Shown piece by piece: positions 10,636-20,760 of a stretch of 64,000 nt of DNA; positions within the stretch are counted from its first letter, which is position 1, and every line of letters starts with the position of its first letter. A model generated the notes under the pieces. That model was not told where the DNA came from. It saw nothing but the letters and a program-made list of their open reading frames with translations, and did no database searches. The stretch is from Desmodus rotundus (lineage: Eukaryota; Chordata; Mammalia; Chiroptera; Phyllostomidae): assembly GCF_022682495.2 (NCBI RefSeq), contig NC_071398.1:101477880-101541879 (forward strand). The letters run 5' to 3'. The position numbers and the translations under genes are program-made.

Positions 10636-11445
10636 AGCGCCCAAAATACCTGCACGCGCCCCGCGCCTGGAACACACCCCTGGCAGCCCTTCTCCGCCTT
10701 ACACTCGCTCCCTGGCTGGGACCTGCAAACTCCGACCTCTGCGCCCGCAGCTGCGGCCTGGCGTGGCTGCAAAGCCCACCGGGTGTTCAATCCCGTCTGC
10801 CACAGGGCTCCTCCGAGGTGACATCGTCCTCCTGCCTCCCAACCGACCCACCGCAGCGGGACCCCTGTAAAGGCCGTCGATCAGCGCGCAGAAGCGAGGT
10901 TCGCACACCTTCCGTCTGTCTCGTGATCTGTACGGACCAGGGCCCTCTGCGTGGACCCACCTCCACCTTCAACCTCGGTTCGCGGCCGGCTCCCTCTCCC
11001 GGGTTCCTCCCACCACCACCAAGGCCCTAATCGGGCAGGAAACCCAGAGGCCCCAGGGAGTTTGGGTCGCGCGCCTGGGAGTCGCTGAAGGGAACATGGG
11101 CCCTCGGCTGCTTGCCCCACACATCGCCTGCCCAGCTTGGGATCCGGGCGCGGGCCAGCCTTAGTGCGGCTCCTGGCCTCCTCTGGCGACACCCACAATC
11201 ACGGCGGACCTGGACAGCAGAGAGAGCACAGGTGGGCGGGCGAGTCCTCTTCCGTCCTCATGTCCCCACCCCCCCACGGTCCGATGTGTCTGTGCCGCGT
11301 CCCTTGACGTGCCTGTAGTCTGATTCGGATCCTTCGTCTGCCTCGTGCTGGAATGGAACAGGCGCGCGGGGTGCGCGGGGAGCAGTGCCAGCTGACTAGC
11401 GGTGGGGCGCGCTGTGCCCATGTGCTGGCTCCAACGTCCGCGTCA

Positions 11446-11516
11446 GCATGGGTGGTTCAGTGGTAGAATTCTCACCTGCCACGCGGGAGGCCCGGGTTCG
11501 ATTCGTGGCCCATGCA
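11446..11516 (+). tRNA. tRNA-Gly (GCC), unit 1, weakened
   Basis: 71 nt; acceptor GCATGGG/CCCATGC paired and anticodon loop CTGCCAC (GCC). Defects: the T stem 3' strand is CGTGG instead of CCCGG, giving a G-G mismatch and a wobble, and anticodon-stem pair 30-40 is A-C. A TTTT terminator follows (GCCGTTTTGG). Function is doubtful but possible. Confidence 0.75.
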
Positions 11517-13293
11517 ACCTATCACGCCGTTTTGGTCTTGTCGCTCGACACTGGATTTAAAAGCCATGCCTCAACACTTCCTGCGACAGACTCGTACCTC
11601 CCTTTGACCTTCTTCACACCCTGACGCCTCTTAAGTAACACCTTTCCCTAGAAGGGGGGAAGAAACCACCACCTGCAACACACTGACCGGCACCCAGCAC
11701 AGCCTGTCTCTCCACTTTTTATCCCTTTCCTAGCCCTCGGGCTCTTTAGGAAGTGCAGCCCCCACTTCCTAAATGGCACCGTGTTGGCAATAGCAGGATC
11801 AGCAATGTGGCGATACTTAGAAGGTACAGACGTCGCATCCGCCTGGTGGGTCACACGATCAACATGGCAAAATAGGCGCACAAGCAGGTGCAAAATAATT
11901 CCAGGGTCTCATATCAACGCCCACCCCACGTGCCCTTCATCCTGCTCAGCAGCAATACTCTTCCAATCCTGGCTGCTGCTCCCCCATTAAAACCACCCCC
12001 CCAGCCCAGGGCGACCACCACCAGCACCAGCAGCAGCCCCGAGTCTGCCAGGACCACCCCCCCAGTCCCTCTGCCACCAACCCCAGCAGGCCCAGCCTCC
12101 CCCCTCAACACCACCTGTAGCATCACCACCTCCACCAGCATCACCAGCTGCTCCCTCTCGTTTGCCCCAAACCAAGTTCCATGGGGACACCTGCCCTCCT
12201 TCTCCCACTTCCCTGCACCCGCAGCCCTCAGCCCACCCCTATGTATGGGGTCATTAGGCCCTGTGCCCTCATCCCTCAGCCTCAGCCAGCCACACTGTCA
12301 CCCCCAACACGTAGACAAGGCTGGTAAGGAGCTGCTTGCGGTGACAGACTGGAGCTCCTGTGCTCACAACGGGGCTCTTTGGCACGGCTCCGTGGACAAG
12401 GGAGCTCCGTGGGCACCGTGGACACAGCTGTGGACAAGGGAGCTGCTCTCATAACATTCTTGACACTTTGGGGCAAAACGGACAGCGTTGGGGGTGCAGG
12501 TCGAAGACAATGCTGGCCAGGAGTGCACGGGTCACTCATCTGCCTCCACCTCCTCCCAACTGCTTGGCTGCGGGGTGTTCTCCACCGGCCTGTCCTATCT
12601 CTCCGCTGTCTGACGTCAGCTGCTGTCTGGGAATCCAGCTACCCTGACGTGGTGTCCAGATTCCATCCCACATCTCTGCCTGAGGGGCGCCACGGTCCCG
12701 CCCTCCACGCCCATCCCCACCCGAGAGCACACGTCGCTTGTGGGGCCCCATCACCAGCCCCGGGAGGACGCAGCCGTTGGGACCCCGCTCGCGTCAGAAA
12801 AGCCACCGCAGCGGTGGCTGGCAAGAGCCTCCACCTAAGGCACCGAGGCCCCGGCAGGCGGCCTGAGTAGTAGGTGTAGGTGCCGTTTCCATCACCGCCC
12901 GCCTCCCCCCCCCTTCCCGGGACTCCCTGCCGAAGAGGTGGCCTGTTCTGGCGAGGTTTGTCCTGCCCGACTCCCTGTTGCTGGGGAGTCTGAGCAGGTG
13001 CGGTGGCCGACGCCGGGGGCGTGTACTCCCGCGGCCACCGTGGCAAGACAAGCCACGCAGGGCGGTCGGATTTGCAGCTGTGAAAAGAGGAAGCGAGAGG
13101 AGCTCCCGGGATGTAGAAGGGAAGACCCTGAAGGCCTCCGGGGCCTGCGAGGCCCAAAGGTTTGGACGTGAGGCGGGGAACTGGTAGGGCTGGGCGTGCA
13201 GGAGCTGGGGGGTCTGCAGGGGGCGGCTAAGGTGGGAGTGAGGAAGCGCTCGCGAGCTTAGAAAGCGGGAATTAAAAAAAAAAAAAAAAAAAC
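11517..13293. other. Long inter-unit spacer, units 1-2
   Basis: GC-rich, with a proline-codon-like run of CCA/CAG triplets around 11990-12160. It is homologous to the spacers at 16666-18504 and 20761-22398 but clearly diverged from both. Open frames here are shadows of simple composition. No gene seen. Confidence 0.6.
13274..13291 (-). terminator. Long Pol III terminator, tRNA-Glu unit 2
   Basis: An uninterrupted run of about 18 T on the minus strand, immediately after the tRNA-Glu 3' end. It is far longer than the T4-T7 tracts of the other Glu copies. Confidence 0.8.
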
Positions 13294-13365
13294 TTCCCTG
13301 ACCGGGAATCGAACCCGGGCCGCGGCGGTGAGAGCGCCGAATCCTAACCACTAGACCACCAGGGA
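13294..13365 (-). tRNA. tRNA-Glu (CTC), unit 2
   Basis: 72 nt, identical to the unit 1 Glu gene, anticodon CTC, all stems intact. It is the only intact tRNA in this unit. Confidence 0.97.
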
Positions 13366-13531
13366 GTGGCGGTTTATACTTCTGGTCTGTGTCCTCTGCA
13401 CACAGCGCTACCAGGCCACCAACAGTGCTTCCTCCATGCCAGCCCCTTGCTTTCCCAAGTTCAGTCTCCTATGGCCCCGCCCACCCGTGCGCCCTCTTTC
13501 CGCAGGCAGCACCCTCAATACACCGCACGTG

Positions 13532-14940
13532 GAAAAAGACACAGACCAATGGAACAAAATTGTGAGCCCAGAAATAAAACCAAGTATTAACGGGCAAATA
13601 ATTTCAACAAAGGATCCAAAACTATACAAGGGAGAAAAGAAAGCCTCTTCAAAAATGGTGCTGTGAAAACTGGAAAGCCACAATCAAAAGAACAAAACTA
13701 GACCACTGTTTGTCCCCATGTACAAAAATTAACTCAAAATAGAACAAAGTCCTAAATACAAGACCTGAAACAATAAATTACATAGAAGAAAACATAGGTA
13801 CTAAACTGATGGACTTTGGTTTTATAGAGAATTTTATAAATTTGACCCCAAAGGAAAGGGAAGTAAAGGCAAAAATAAATGAATAGGACTACATGAAACT
13901 AAAAAGCTTCTGCACAGCAAAATAAAAATCGCCAACAAAACAAAAAGACAACCAACCAAATTGGAGATGGTATTTGCAACCAACAGCTCCGACAAGGGGT
14001 TAATATCCAAAACCTATAAAGAACTCACACAACTCAACAATTCAAACACACAATCCAATTAAAAAATGGGTAGAGGACCTGAGCAGACACTTCTTTCAGG
14101 AAGACACTCAAATGGCCACCAGTTATATGAAAAAGATGCTCAGCTTTACTAGCTTTTAGGGAAATGCAAATCAAAAGTACAATGAGATGCCATTGCACAC
14201 CTGTTAGAAAGGCCATTATCAAGGAGACAAGTAATGACAAGTGTTGGAGAGGTTGTGGAGGGAACAAACAAAGCAAAACCTTATTCACTGCTGGTAGGAG
14301 TCTAAACTGGTACAGCCACTATGGAAAAGAGTGTGGAAGCTCCTCGAAAAAGTAGTAATAGAGCTACCATATGATCCAGCAGCCCCTCTTCTGGGTAGGT
14401 ACCCAAAAATTTTCCAAACATTCATTCACAGAAATACATGCAACCCTACGTTCATTGCGGAATTATTCATGGTGGCCAAGACTTGGAAGCAACAGAAGTA
14501 TCTCTCCATAGATGACTGGATAAAGAAGATGAGGTACATATATATACGATGGAATATACTACTCAGCTATAACAGGAGATGAAATACTGGCAATTGAGAC
14601 ATGGATGGATCTTAAGAATATCATGCCAAGCAAACTAAAACAGAAAAAGTTAAGAACCATATGATATCATTCATATGTGGGATTTAAAACTGAAAGCAAC
14701 AAATGAACAAATAAGACAAACAAACAAAAACTTACAGGCACAGACAACAGTATGGTGGTTACCAGAAAGGGGGGGGGGTGTAAAAAAGGGTAAAGGGAGT
14801 TGAATATATGGTGACGGAAAAAGATTTGACTTTGGGTGATGGGCGCACAATGCAATATACAGATGATGTATCATAGAATCATACACTTGCAACTTATATA
14901 ATCTTATTCACCAACGTCACCCCAATGAATGTAAAGTTTT
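13532..14940 (+). mobile_element. LINE-1 ORF2/3' fragment inserted in tRNA unit 2
   Basis: L1 landmarks in order: ACAGACCAATGGAACAAAAT, AGAAGAAAACATAGGTACTA, TGCAAATCAAAAGTACAATG, GATCCAGCAGCCCCTCTTCTG, TCATTCATATGTGGGATTTA. Stops break every frame. It splits a spacer motif (CACCCTCAATACACCGCACGTG... to CGTGTGCCTCATTCTCCCAC) that is continuous in units 1 and 3, so it arrived after the duplications. Confidence 0.88.
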
Positions 14941-15059
14941 AAAAATCGTGTGCCTCATTCTCCCACACTCGCACACAAACGAGAGCCCACTGCCTAGGGC
15001 CCAGCTCTCGCATGCGCAGGACGCACGAGACCCCTGGAGCCCCCAAAACATCAACCCAC

Positions 15060-15110
15060 TGTGTTGGCTGGAATCGAAGCCACCGCTGGCAAAGTCCCCT
15101 TGCTCACAGC
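15060..15110 (-). pseudogene. Fossil tRNA-Gly (TCC), unit 2
   Basis: TGTGTTGGCTGGAATCGAAG at the Gly-TCC position of the unit still resembles the acceptor and T-arm half of the gene. The anticodon half has decayed. Confidence 0.7.
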
Positions 15111-15448
15111 TCTGCCCCCAGCGCTTCGCGGTCCGTTCGCCTGAGAAGGTGGACCCCACTGGGGAAGCGCAGGGAGCTCCAGCCCTGCCTGGATGCTGCG
15201 TCCCTTTGCCCCGCAGACCTGTGATGCCACGAGCGCCACGGGCGACCGCTCCGCGCCCCAGGCGCCCAGACCCACGCAGCTGCGCTCGCTTGCTCGCTTC
15301 TCCGGAAGGTTCTCGCTGCCCGGCTGCTCTTGGCCTCTGGGTTCCACGCCGCGGCGGACTCGGAATGCAGGACTAGAAAGGCGGTGCGTGTGGGCGAGTT
15401 GCTGGACGAGGACGGGCGGCGGAGCCGGTGACCAAAAGAAACCTCTGC

Positions 15449-15520
15449 CTCTCCGTCGGGGCATCGAGCCCCGGTCTCCCGGAGGACAGGCGGGGATACT
15501 CGCCATTATACTAACGAGAA
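15449..15520 (-). pseudogene. Degenerate tRNA-Asp (GTC), unit 2
   Basis: 72 nt. The anticodon triplet GTC remains, but the loop is CTGTCCT and the closing 31-39 pair is C-C. The T loop starts with C instead of T54, which damages the B box. CGACCAAAA-like terminator context is kept as TGACCAAAA. Confidence 0.8.
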
Positions 15521-16018
15521 CCGACAGGGAGACTTTAACACCGACGCACCGGTGGACCACCGCCGCCGCCTGCACCTGCCCTGGACGCCTTGACGGATGC
15601 GGGCTCGCCGCCCGTGCCTGACCTCTTGTTGAACTGACCGCGTCCTCCGACAAAGCAGACCGAGAGCTCCAGCCCGAAACCGACCCCAAGCCCGTCCCCG
15701 CAAGGGTGGCGCTGAAAACTCCGAGTGCGCGCAGCCTCTGGCCTCCAACGCGAAGGCTGCGCCAGGACGAAGAGGCCCGAGAGAGCAAGAGGGGCCGCCA
15801 GGAGTCGCAGGTGGGCGCGCGTCGTACCGCGGCGCAGAGTGGAAGGGGGCCGTGGGCACTGGAGCCAGATGAGTCGGCTTTCCTCGCTCCCCGTCGTCCC
15901 GCGCGCGTCTGGTCCGTGGGGCACCCGGACAGCCGCCTGACCAGAGCCAGGCTGGGTGAGAGCACAGGTGCTCCTGTCCGGTCCCAGACAAATGAGCGGG
16001 GATAATTCCGGTCCCACG

Positions 16019-16101
16019 GTTAGGAAAGCCGAGCAGTCAAAGCCACTACATTCAAGCCGCAGTCTCCCCTGTAGCCGTGGGTTCGAGTCTCACTCCTGAG
16101 A
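16019..16101 (+). pseudogene. Degenerate tRNA-Leu with CAA anticodon, unit 2
   Basis: 83 nt, full length against intact Leu-CAG copies. The anticodon loop reads TTCAAGC, giving CAA rather than CAG, but the anticodon stem CTACA/CGCAG has mismatches and the D arm carries substitutions. Most likely a pseudogene. Confidence 0.8.
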
Positions 16102-16594
16102 GCTACCTAACCTTTTGCTCAGGGTCACACCCATCGCTTCCCTTCCTTGCCTTCCATTCGGTCCCTGGCTGGCACCCTTGGGGCCCCCCCTCCATATTCC
16201 ATCCTCGGTTTGCTGCCCACGCACGCCCTCCCTTCTGCAGCCCAAATGGGCAGGAAACCCAGGTGCCCGCAGCACTTTGGGTCGCGCCTGGAGATCGCTG
16301 AACAGACGGTGGGCGCTCACCTGCTCCTGCCACACGCGGCCTGCCCAGCTAGGGATCCCGGCACGGGTCAGGCGTGGTCCGTCTCCTAGCCTCTTCTGGC
16401 GACACCGACAGGCTCCCATCGGCCAAGAAAACCCAGAATTGGCCGGATTGAGTCCACCCCGGCCCCTCTGTAGACTCAGTGTGTGGCGCAGAAGCCCTAG
16501 ATGCCAGGTGGCCCATCCATCTTCTGCACAAATGGAACAAGTGCAGCCACAACCTGTGTCCAGTAGCTGTGGCCTCTGATCCCCTCCCACCGGA

Positions 16595-16665
16595 GCATGG
16601 GTGGTTCGGTGATAGAATTCTCACCTGCCACGCGGGAGACCTGTGTTTGATTCCCGGTCCAGGCA
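16595..16665 (+). pseudogene. Degenerate tRNA-Gly (GCC), unit 2
   Basis: 71 nt. Anticodon loop CTGCCAC is kept, but the T arm is CTGTG-TTTGATT-CCCGG with mismatches, and the B box C56 is T. The acceptor is also disturbed (GCATGGG against CCAGGC). Confidence 0.8.
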
Positions 16666-18504
16666 ATCTAACCCGCCGTTTTGGTCCTGCCGCTACACAC
16701 CGGATTCAAAAGCCAAGCCTCCAGGCCCAAACAGCCAGGCCATCAATCACCCTGATACCTCTTGGGTAACTAATTTCACTACAGGGAGTAAACACCACCT
16801 TGCATAACAGACTGACACTCCACCTTTTACCCCTCTCCTAGCTTCCTGGCTCCGTACAAACCCACACTCCCCAAACGGCACCGTGTTGCCGCAGTCACGA
16901 CCTGTAATGTAGGCACTCATAGCAGGTGCAGACATCGCATCCGCCTGGGGGGTCACAAGGTCAACACGGCGCACGAGTGGGTGCAAAATAATGCCACGGT
17001 CTCCTCAACACACATCCCACGTGCCCTTCATCCCACTCAGCAGCAACACTTTTCCAACCCTGGCCACTGCTCCACCATTAAAACCTCCACCCGCGAACCC
17101 GGGGCGACCAGCACCAGCAGCAGCCCCGAGTCTGCCAGGACCACCCCCAGTCCCTCTGCCACCAACCCCAGCAGGCCCAGCCTCCCCCCTCAACACCACC
17201 TGCAGCATCACCAGCTGCTCCCTCTCCTTTGCCCCAAACCAAGTTCCACGGGGACACCCTGCCCTCCTTCTCGCACTTCCCTGCACCCGCAGCCCTCAGC
17301 CGACCCCTGTGTATGATGTCATTTGGCCCCGTGCCCTCATCTCTCAGCCTCAACCAACCACATTCTTACCCCCAACACGTAGAAACTGTATGTGGTGACA
17401 GACTGGAGCTTCTGTGCCCACGACAGGGCTCCTTGGCACCGTGGACACAGCTGTGTGAAAACCCAGTCAATGAATGTGCCTCTGGCAAGTGGGTGCCACT
17501 GGCCCACCAGCCCTCAGCCTCCGAAGAAAGCATTGCATGGACAGACATCCGACTCTTTTGACAGCTGGGGCGAGGGAGTTTGGGTGGGAAAGAGACCAAG
17601 GCGAGCGAGTCACATGGGGGAGCACAGTGGATGCAGGAGTGAGGAGAGGGATGGAAGCCTGGCAGAGTGGGAGGGAAACGGATGGTGGTAGGAGTCAGGT
17701 CTCCGTGGTCCTGTGTAGGGCTCGGGTGGGCAGGGACCCAGGGAGGTGCTCTCATAACATTTTGGGATAGGTTAGACAGCGTTGGGGGTGCAGGCTGAAG
17801 ACAATGCTGGCCAGGAGTCCACGGGTCACCCATCTGCCTCCACCTCCTCCCACCTGCTTGGCTGAGGGGTGTTCCCCACCAGCCTCTCCCATCTCTGCTT
17901 TCTGACATTGGCTGCTGTCCAGTAGTCCAGCTCCCAGGAGGTCATGTCCAGATTCCTTTCCACACCTCTGACTCCAGGGCACCAAATCCCATGCTCCATT
18001 CCCACCCCCACCCTGGGACACTCCATGTCCCTGGGGCACCATCACCAGGTCACAGGAGAAGCAACTGGTTCGGACATGACACGTTGCCGGAAAGCCACAG
18101 AAGTGATGGCTAATGGCAAGTGTCTCCAGGGGAGGCCCCGCGGGCTCCACCAGGTGTCCCCACGTGCGGGTGTAGTTTCCCTTCCAGCCCACCTTCCGGA
18201 CTCCCTTCTGAAGGGGTAGCCTGACCCCCTCCAGGTTTTTCCCCGCCGACTCTGTGCTTCTGGAGAATCGGAGCACGTGGGTTGGCCATGGCGGGGAGAC
18301 AAGCCGCACTGGGGCGCTCGGGTTTGGGGCTGCAATACCGGGTGAGCAAGGGCAAAGGTTGGGAGGGGAGGCGGTTGCCTGGCAGTACTGGGGCCGAAAT
18401 TGTAGAGAGCCAAAGGGCCTCGGTAGGTGCAGGGACAAGAGAAGGTACAGGGCGTTGGTTAAAAGGAGACTGCGCACACTCAGGGGCGCGGGAGAAAAAA
18501 AGGA
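16666..18504. other. Long inter-unit spacer, units 2-3
   Basis: Non-coding. Its first 710 bp or so (16666 to about 17380) is almost identical to 20761-21475 at a constant offset of 4095 with no indel. After about 17390 the two diverge normally. Confidence 0.75.
18494..18500 (-). terminator. Pol III terminator of tRNA-Glu unit 3
   Basis: A T7 run on the minus strand, 4 bp past the tRNA 3' end. Confidence 0.8.
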
Positions 18505-18576
18505 TTCCCTGACCGGGAATCGAACCCGGGCCGCGGCGGTGAGAGCGCCGAATCCTAACCACTAGACCACCAGGGA
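18505..18576 (-). tRNA. tRNA-Glu (CTC), unit 3
   Basis: 72 nt, identical to the Glu genes of units 1, 2 and 4. Anticodon CTC. Confidence 0.97.
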
Positions 18577-18878
18577 TTGATAGGTAATACGTTGGCTTAC
18601 TACTCTTCCTGCAGACACAGCCCCAAGGCCACCCACCCGACTCTTTGGTAGCAGCACCAGCCTTTCCGAGTACAGCCACCCATTGCCCGTCCCCACTCAG
18701 GAGACATCTCCCTTTTCCTGCCTGTGGCACCCTGAAAACACTACGTGCCCACTCGTCCCACTCTCGCACGCAGCCGTGGGACCCGCGTCTTGGGTCCAGG
18801 TCGCAGGTCCCAGGGTCCGTAGCTCCTGCACGCGCACGGGGCCCAAGAGCCCTGGAGCTCGTAAAAAGACAGGCCTCT

Positions 18879-18950
18879 TGCGTTGGTCGGGAATCGAACG
18901 CGGGTCAACTGCTTGGAAGACAGCTATGCTCACCACTATACCACCAACGC
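18879..18950 (-). tRNA. tRNA-Gly (TCC), unit 3, mutated T arm
   Basis: 72 nt. Anticodon loop CTTCCAA (TCC) and the acceptor stem are intact. The T arm is CCGCG-TTCGATT-CCCGA, with two mismatches (49-65 C-A and 52-62 C-C), and the 31-39 pair is a T-G wobble. A T5 terminator remains at 18863-18867. It may be a decaying gene. Confidence 0.7.
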
Positions 18951-19559
18951 CACACAGCCGCATCTTGGTTGACGCTGCTCTGTACTTCCTCTGTCCCCGC
19001 CACCCGCCCGAATCCCCTCTCAGGTTTCTTTCGCTCGCCTGCAGCCGCGTGCTGCCCTGGGCGTTATGGACGAACGTCCCGGCGCCCCACCGCGCCGGGC
19101 CCACGCAGGTGGCCTCCTCCGCCGACCCGACCGACTCTCTGGGGCGCTCTCGCTGTTCCGCTGCCACCGGTCCCTCAGCTCCACGCTGGGGCTGCCCCTG
19201 GGTCGCAGGTCTCCAGTCCCCCTTCCGCGGGGTTGCCACAGGCTTCCTCCACTCGGCGACAGAGCGCTCATCCGCCTCCGGCTGCCGGGAGGCTGCGGTG
19301 CGTCGGGTCGTTGGGAGCCCGTTCCGCCAGTCACTTCGGGCGGGCCTGGCAACCGGCGCTACGGTGGATGGGTAGGACTTCGCTGGGCGGTGGCGGTATA
19401 GCGTCCTGAAGGATGAAGAGTAGGGGAAGGGTCTGTTGGGGGACATCTGGCAAGAATCGGTCCCTGGGTCTCGATGTAGGGCAGAAGGTCGAAAAGAGGG
19501 GCCCATGCGGGCACTGTGCTAGACAGAGGGCGGAGCTTACGACCAAAAGGTCCCGTGGC

Positions 19560-19631
19560 CTCCCCGTCGGGGAATCGAACCCCGGTCTCCCGCGTGACAG
19601 GCGGGGATACTCACCACTATACTAACGAGGA
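19560..19631 (-). tRNA. tRNA-Asp (GTC), unit 3
   Basis: 72 nt, consensus mammalian tRNA-Asp-GTC. Acceptor TCCTCGT/ACGGGGA, anticodon loop CTGTCAC, T arm CGGGG-TTCGATT-CCCCG. A TTTT terminator lies in the conserved flank CGACCAAAAGG. Confidence 0.96.
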
Positions 19632-20102
19632 CTACCACTCAGGCCTTGGCACCTCACTGCCCTGTGCATTGAAGTCGCCTAGCACGTGCACGACCCAATA
19701 GGGAACCGATCACGTCCTCCGACAAAGCTGCCCGGGAGAGCGAGCCCTAGACCGACCCCGAGCCTGTCCCTGCTCCCACCCCGGCAAAGGTGGCGCTGAA
19801 AACTCCGAGTGCGCGCAGCCTCTGGCCTCCAACGCGCGGGCCGCGCCAGGACAAAGAGGCCCGAGAGAGCAAGAGGGGCCGCCAGGAGTCGCAGGTGGGC
19901 GCGCGTCGTACCGCGGCGCAGGATGGAAGAGAGGCCGTGGGCAGCAGAGCCAGGTGAGTCGGGTGTCCTCGCTCCCCGTCGGCCCGCGCGCCTCCGATCC
20001 TTAGGGCACTGGGACAGCCGCCTGACCAGAGCAACGGGAGTCGATAGCGCGGGTGCTCACATCCGGTCCCAGATAGTTGATCGGGGGTTTCTCTGATGTC
20101 GG

Positions 20103-20185
20103 GTCAGAATGGCCGAGCGGTCTAAGGCGCTGCGTTCAGGTCGCAGTCTCCCCTGGAGGCGTGGGTTCGAATCCCACTTCTGACA
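20103..20185 (+). tRNA. tRNA-Leu (CAG), unit 3
   Basis: 83-nt class II tRNA. Anticodon loop TTCAGGT (CAG), variable arm present, B box GGTTCGAATCC. The acceptor stem is GTCAGAA/TTCTGAC, a paired double change from the GTCAGGA/TCCTGAC of unit 4, so pairing is kept. TTTT at about 20199-20202 terminates it. Confidence 0.95.
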
Positions 20186-20675
20186 ACCGTTTAATCTTTT
20201 GCTCGTTCCCGACTCATCACTCCATTTGTTGCAGCCATTTCTGGCCTCCCCGTCCATTGCTGGCTGGCACCATTGGGTTCTCTACAACCTCCCGCCTCCA
20301 CCTTCCACCCTCGGTTCTCTGCCAGGCATCCAAGGGACTTTGGGTCTCACCTTGGGGTCGTTGAAGGGAATTTGGACGCTCAGCAGCTTCCTCCACATAA
20401 GGCCTGACCTGCTTGGGATCTGGGTGCGGGCCAGTCTTAGTCCAGCTTCTCGCCTTCTCTGGCGACACTGCCAGATTCAAGGCGGCCCTGGCCGGCCGAG
20501 AAAGGGTAGGTCCTCCTCGGTCTTCCTCTCCCTTCCTACTCCTTGGGCCGGCCCTAGAACCTTTGACGTGCCGGGAGCCTGTTTCATATCTCGTCTACAC
20601 CTCCCGCACAAATGGAAGAGGTGCTCGCGGAGGAAAACAACTAGTGGAGCGAACCGAGAAGCTGTCACGGCTGCT

Positions 20676-20760
20676 GCATGGGTAGTTCAGTGGTAGAATT
20701 CTTGCCTGCTACACGGGAGGCCAGGGCTCGGGGCTCCGGGCTCGATTCCCGGCCCATGCA
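20676..20760 (+). pseudogene. tRNA-Gly-derived gene with 14-nt insertion and GCT anticodon
   Basis: 85 nt instead of 71. Acceptor GCATGGG/CCCATGC is intact and the D arm is close to Gly-GCC. The anticodon loop reads CTGCTAC, so the anticodon is GCT (serine codons), and pair 31-39 is C-A. About 14 nt (AGGGCTCGGGGCTC-like) are inserted between the anticodon and T arms, and T54 is C. A TTTT terminator follows. Probably inactive; odd enough to test. Confidence 0.75.

Larger units (their letters stand above)
9065..13293. repeat. tRNA array unit 1
   Basis: First of four diverged tandem units ordered Glu(-), Gly-TCC(-), Asp(-), Leu(+), Gly-GCC(+). Here Glu and Gly-TCC are intact, Asp is degenerate, Leu carries an internal deletion, and Gly-GCC has a weakened T arm. 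The spacers at 9137-9598, 9671-10180, 10252-10577 and 10636-11445 are GC-rich, align with those of the other units and hold no recognisable gene. Confidence 0.85.
13294..18504. repeat. tRNA array unit 2
   Basis: Longest unit, because an L1 fragment entered it. Only Glu is intact; Gly-TCC is a fossil, Asp and Leu are degenerate, and Gly-GCC has a broken B box. The spacers at 15111-15448, 15521-16018 and 16102-16594 align with those of units 1, 3 and 4 and hold no gene. Confidence 0.85.

Noticed and set aside
15051..15965. 304-codon minus-strand open frame
   Set aside because: It crosses the fossil Gly and degenerate Asp tRNA genes, so it is a composition artefact of the array spacer.
18645..19409. 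254-269 codon frames on both strands in unit 3
   Set aside because: They run through tRNA-Gly-TCC and have no homologous frame in the other units.
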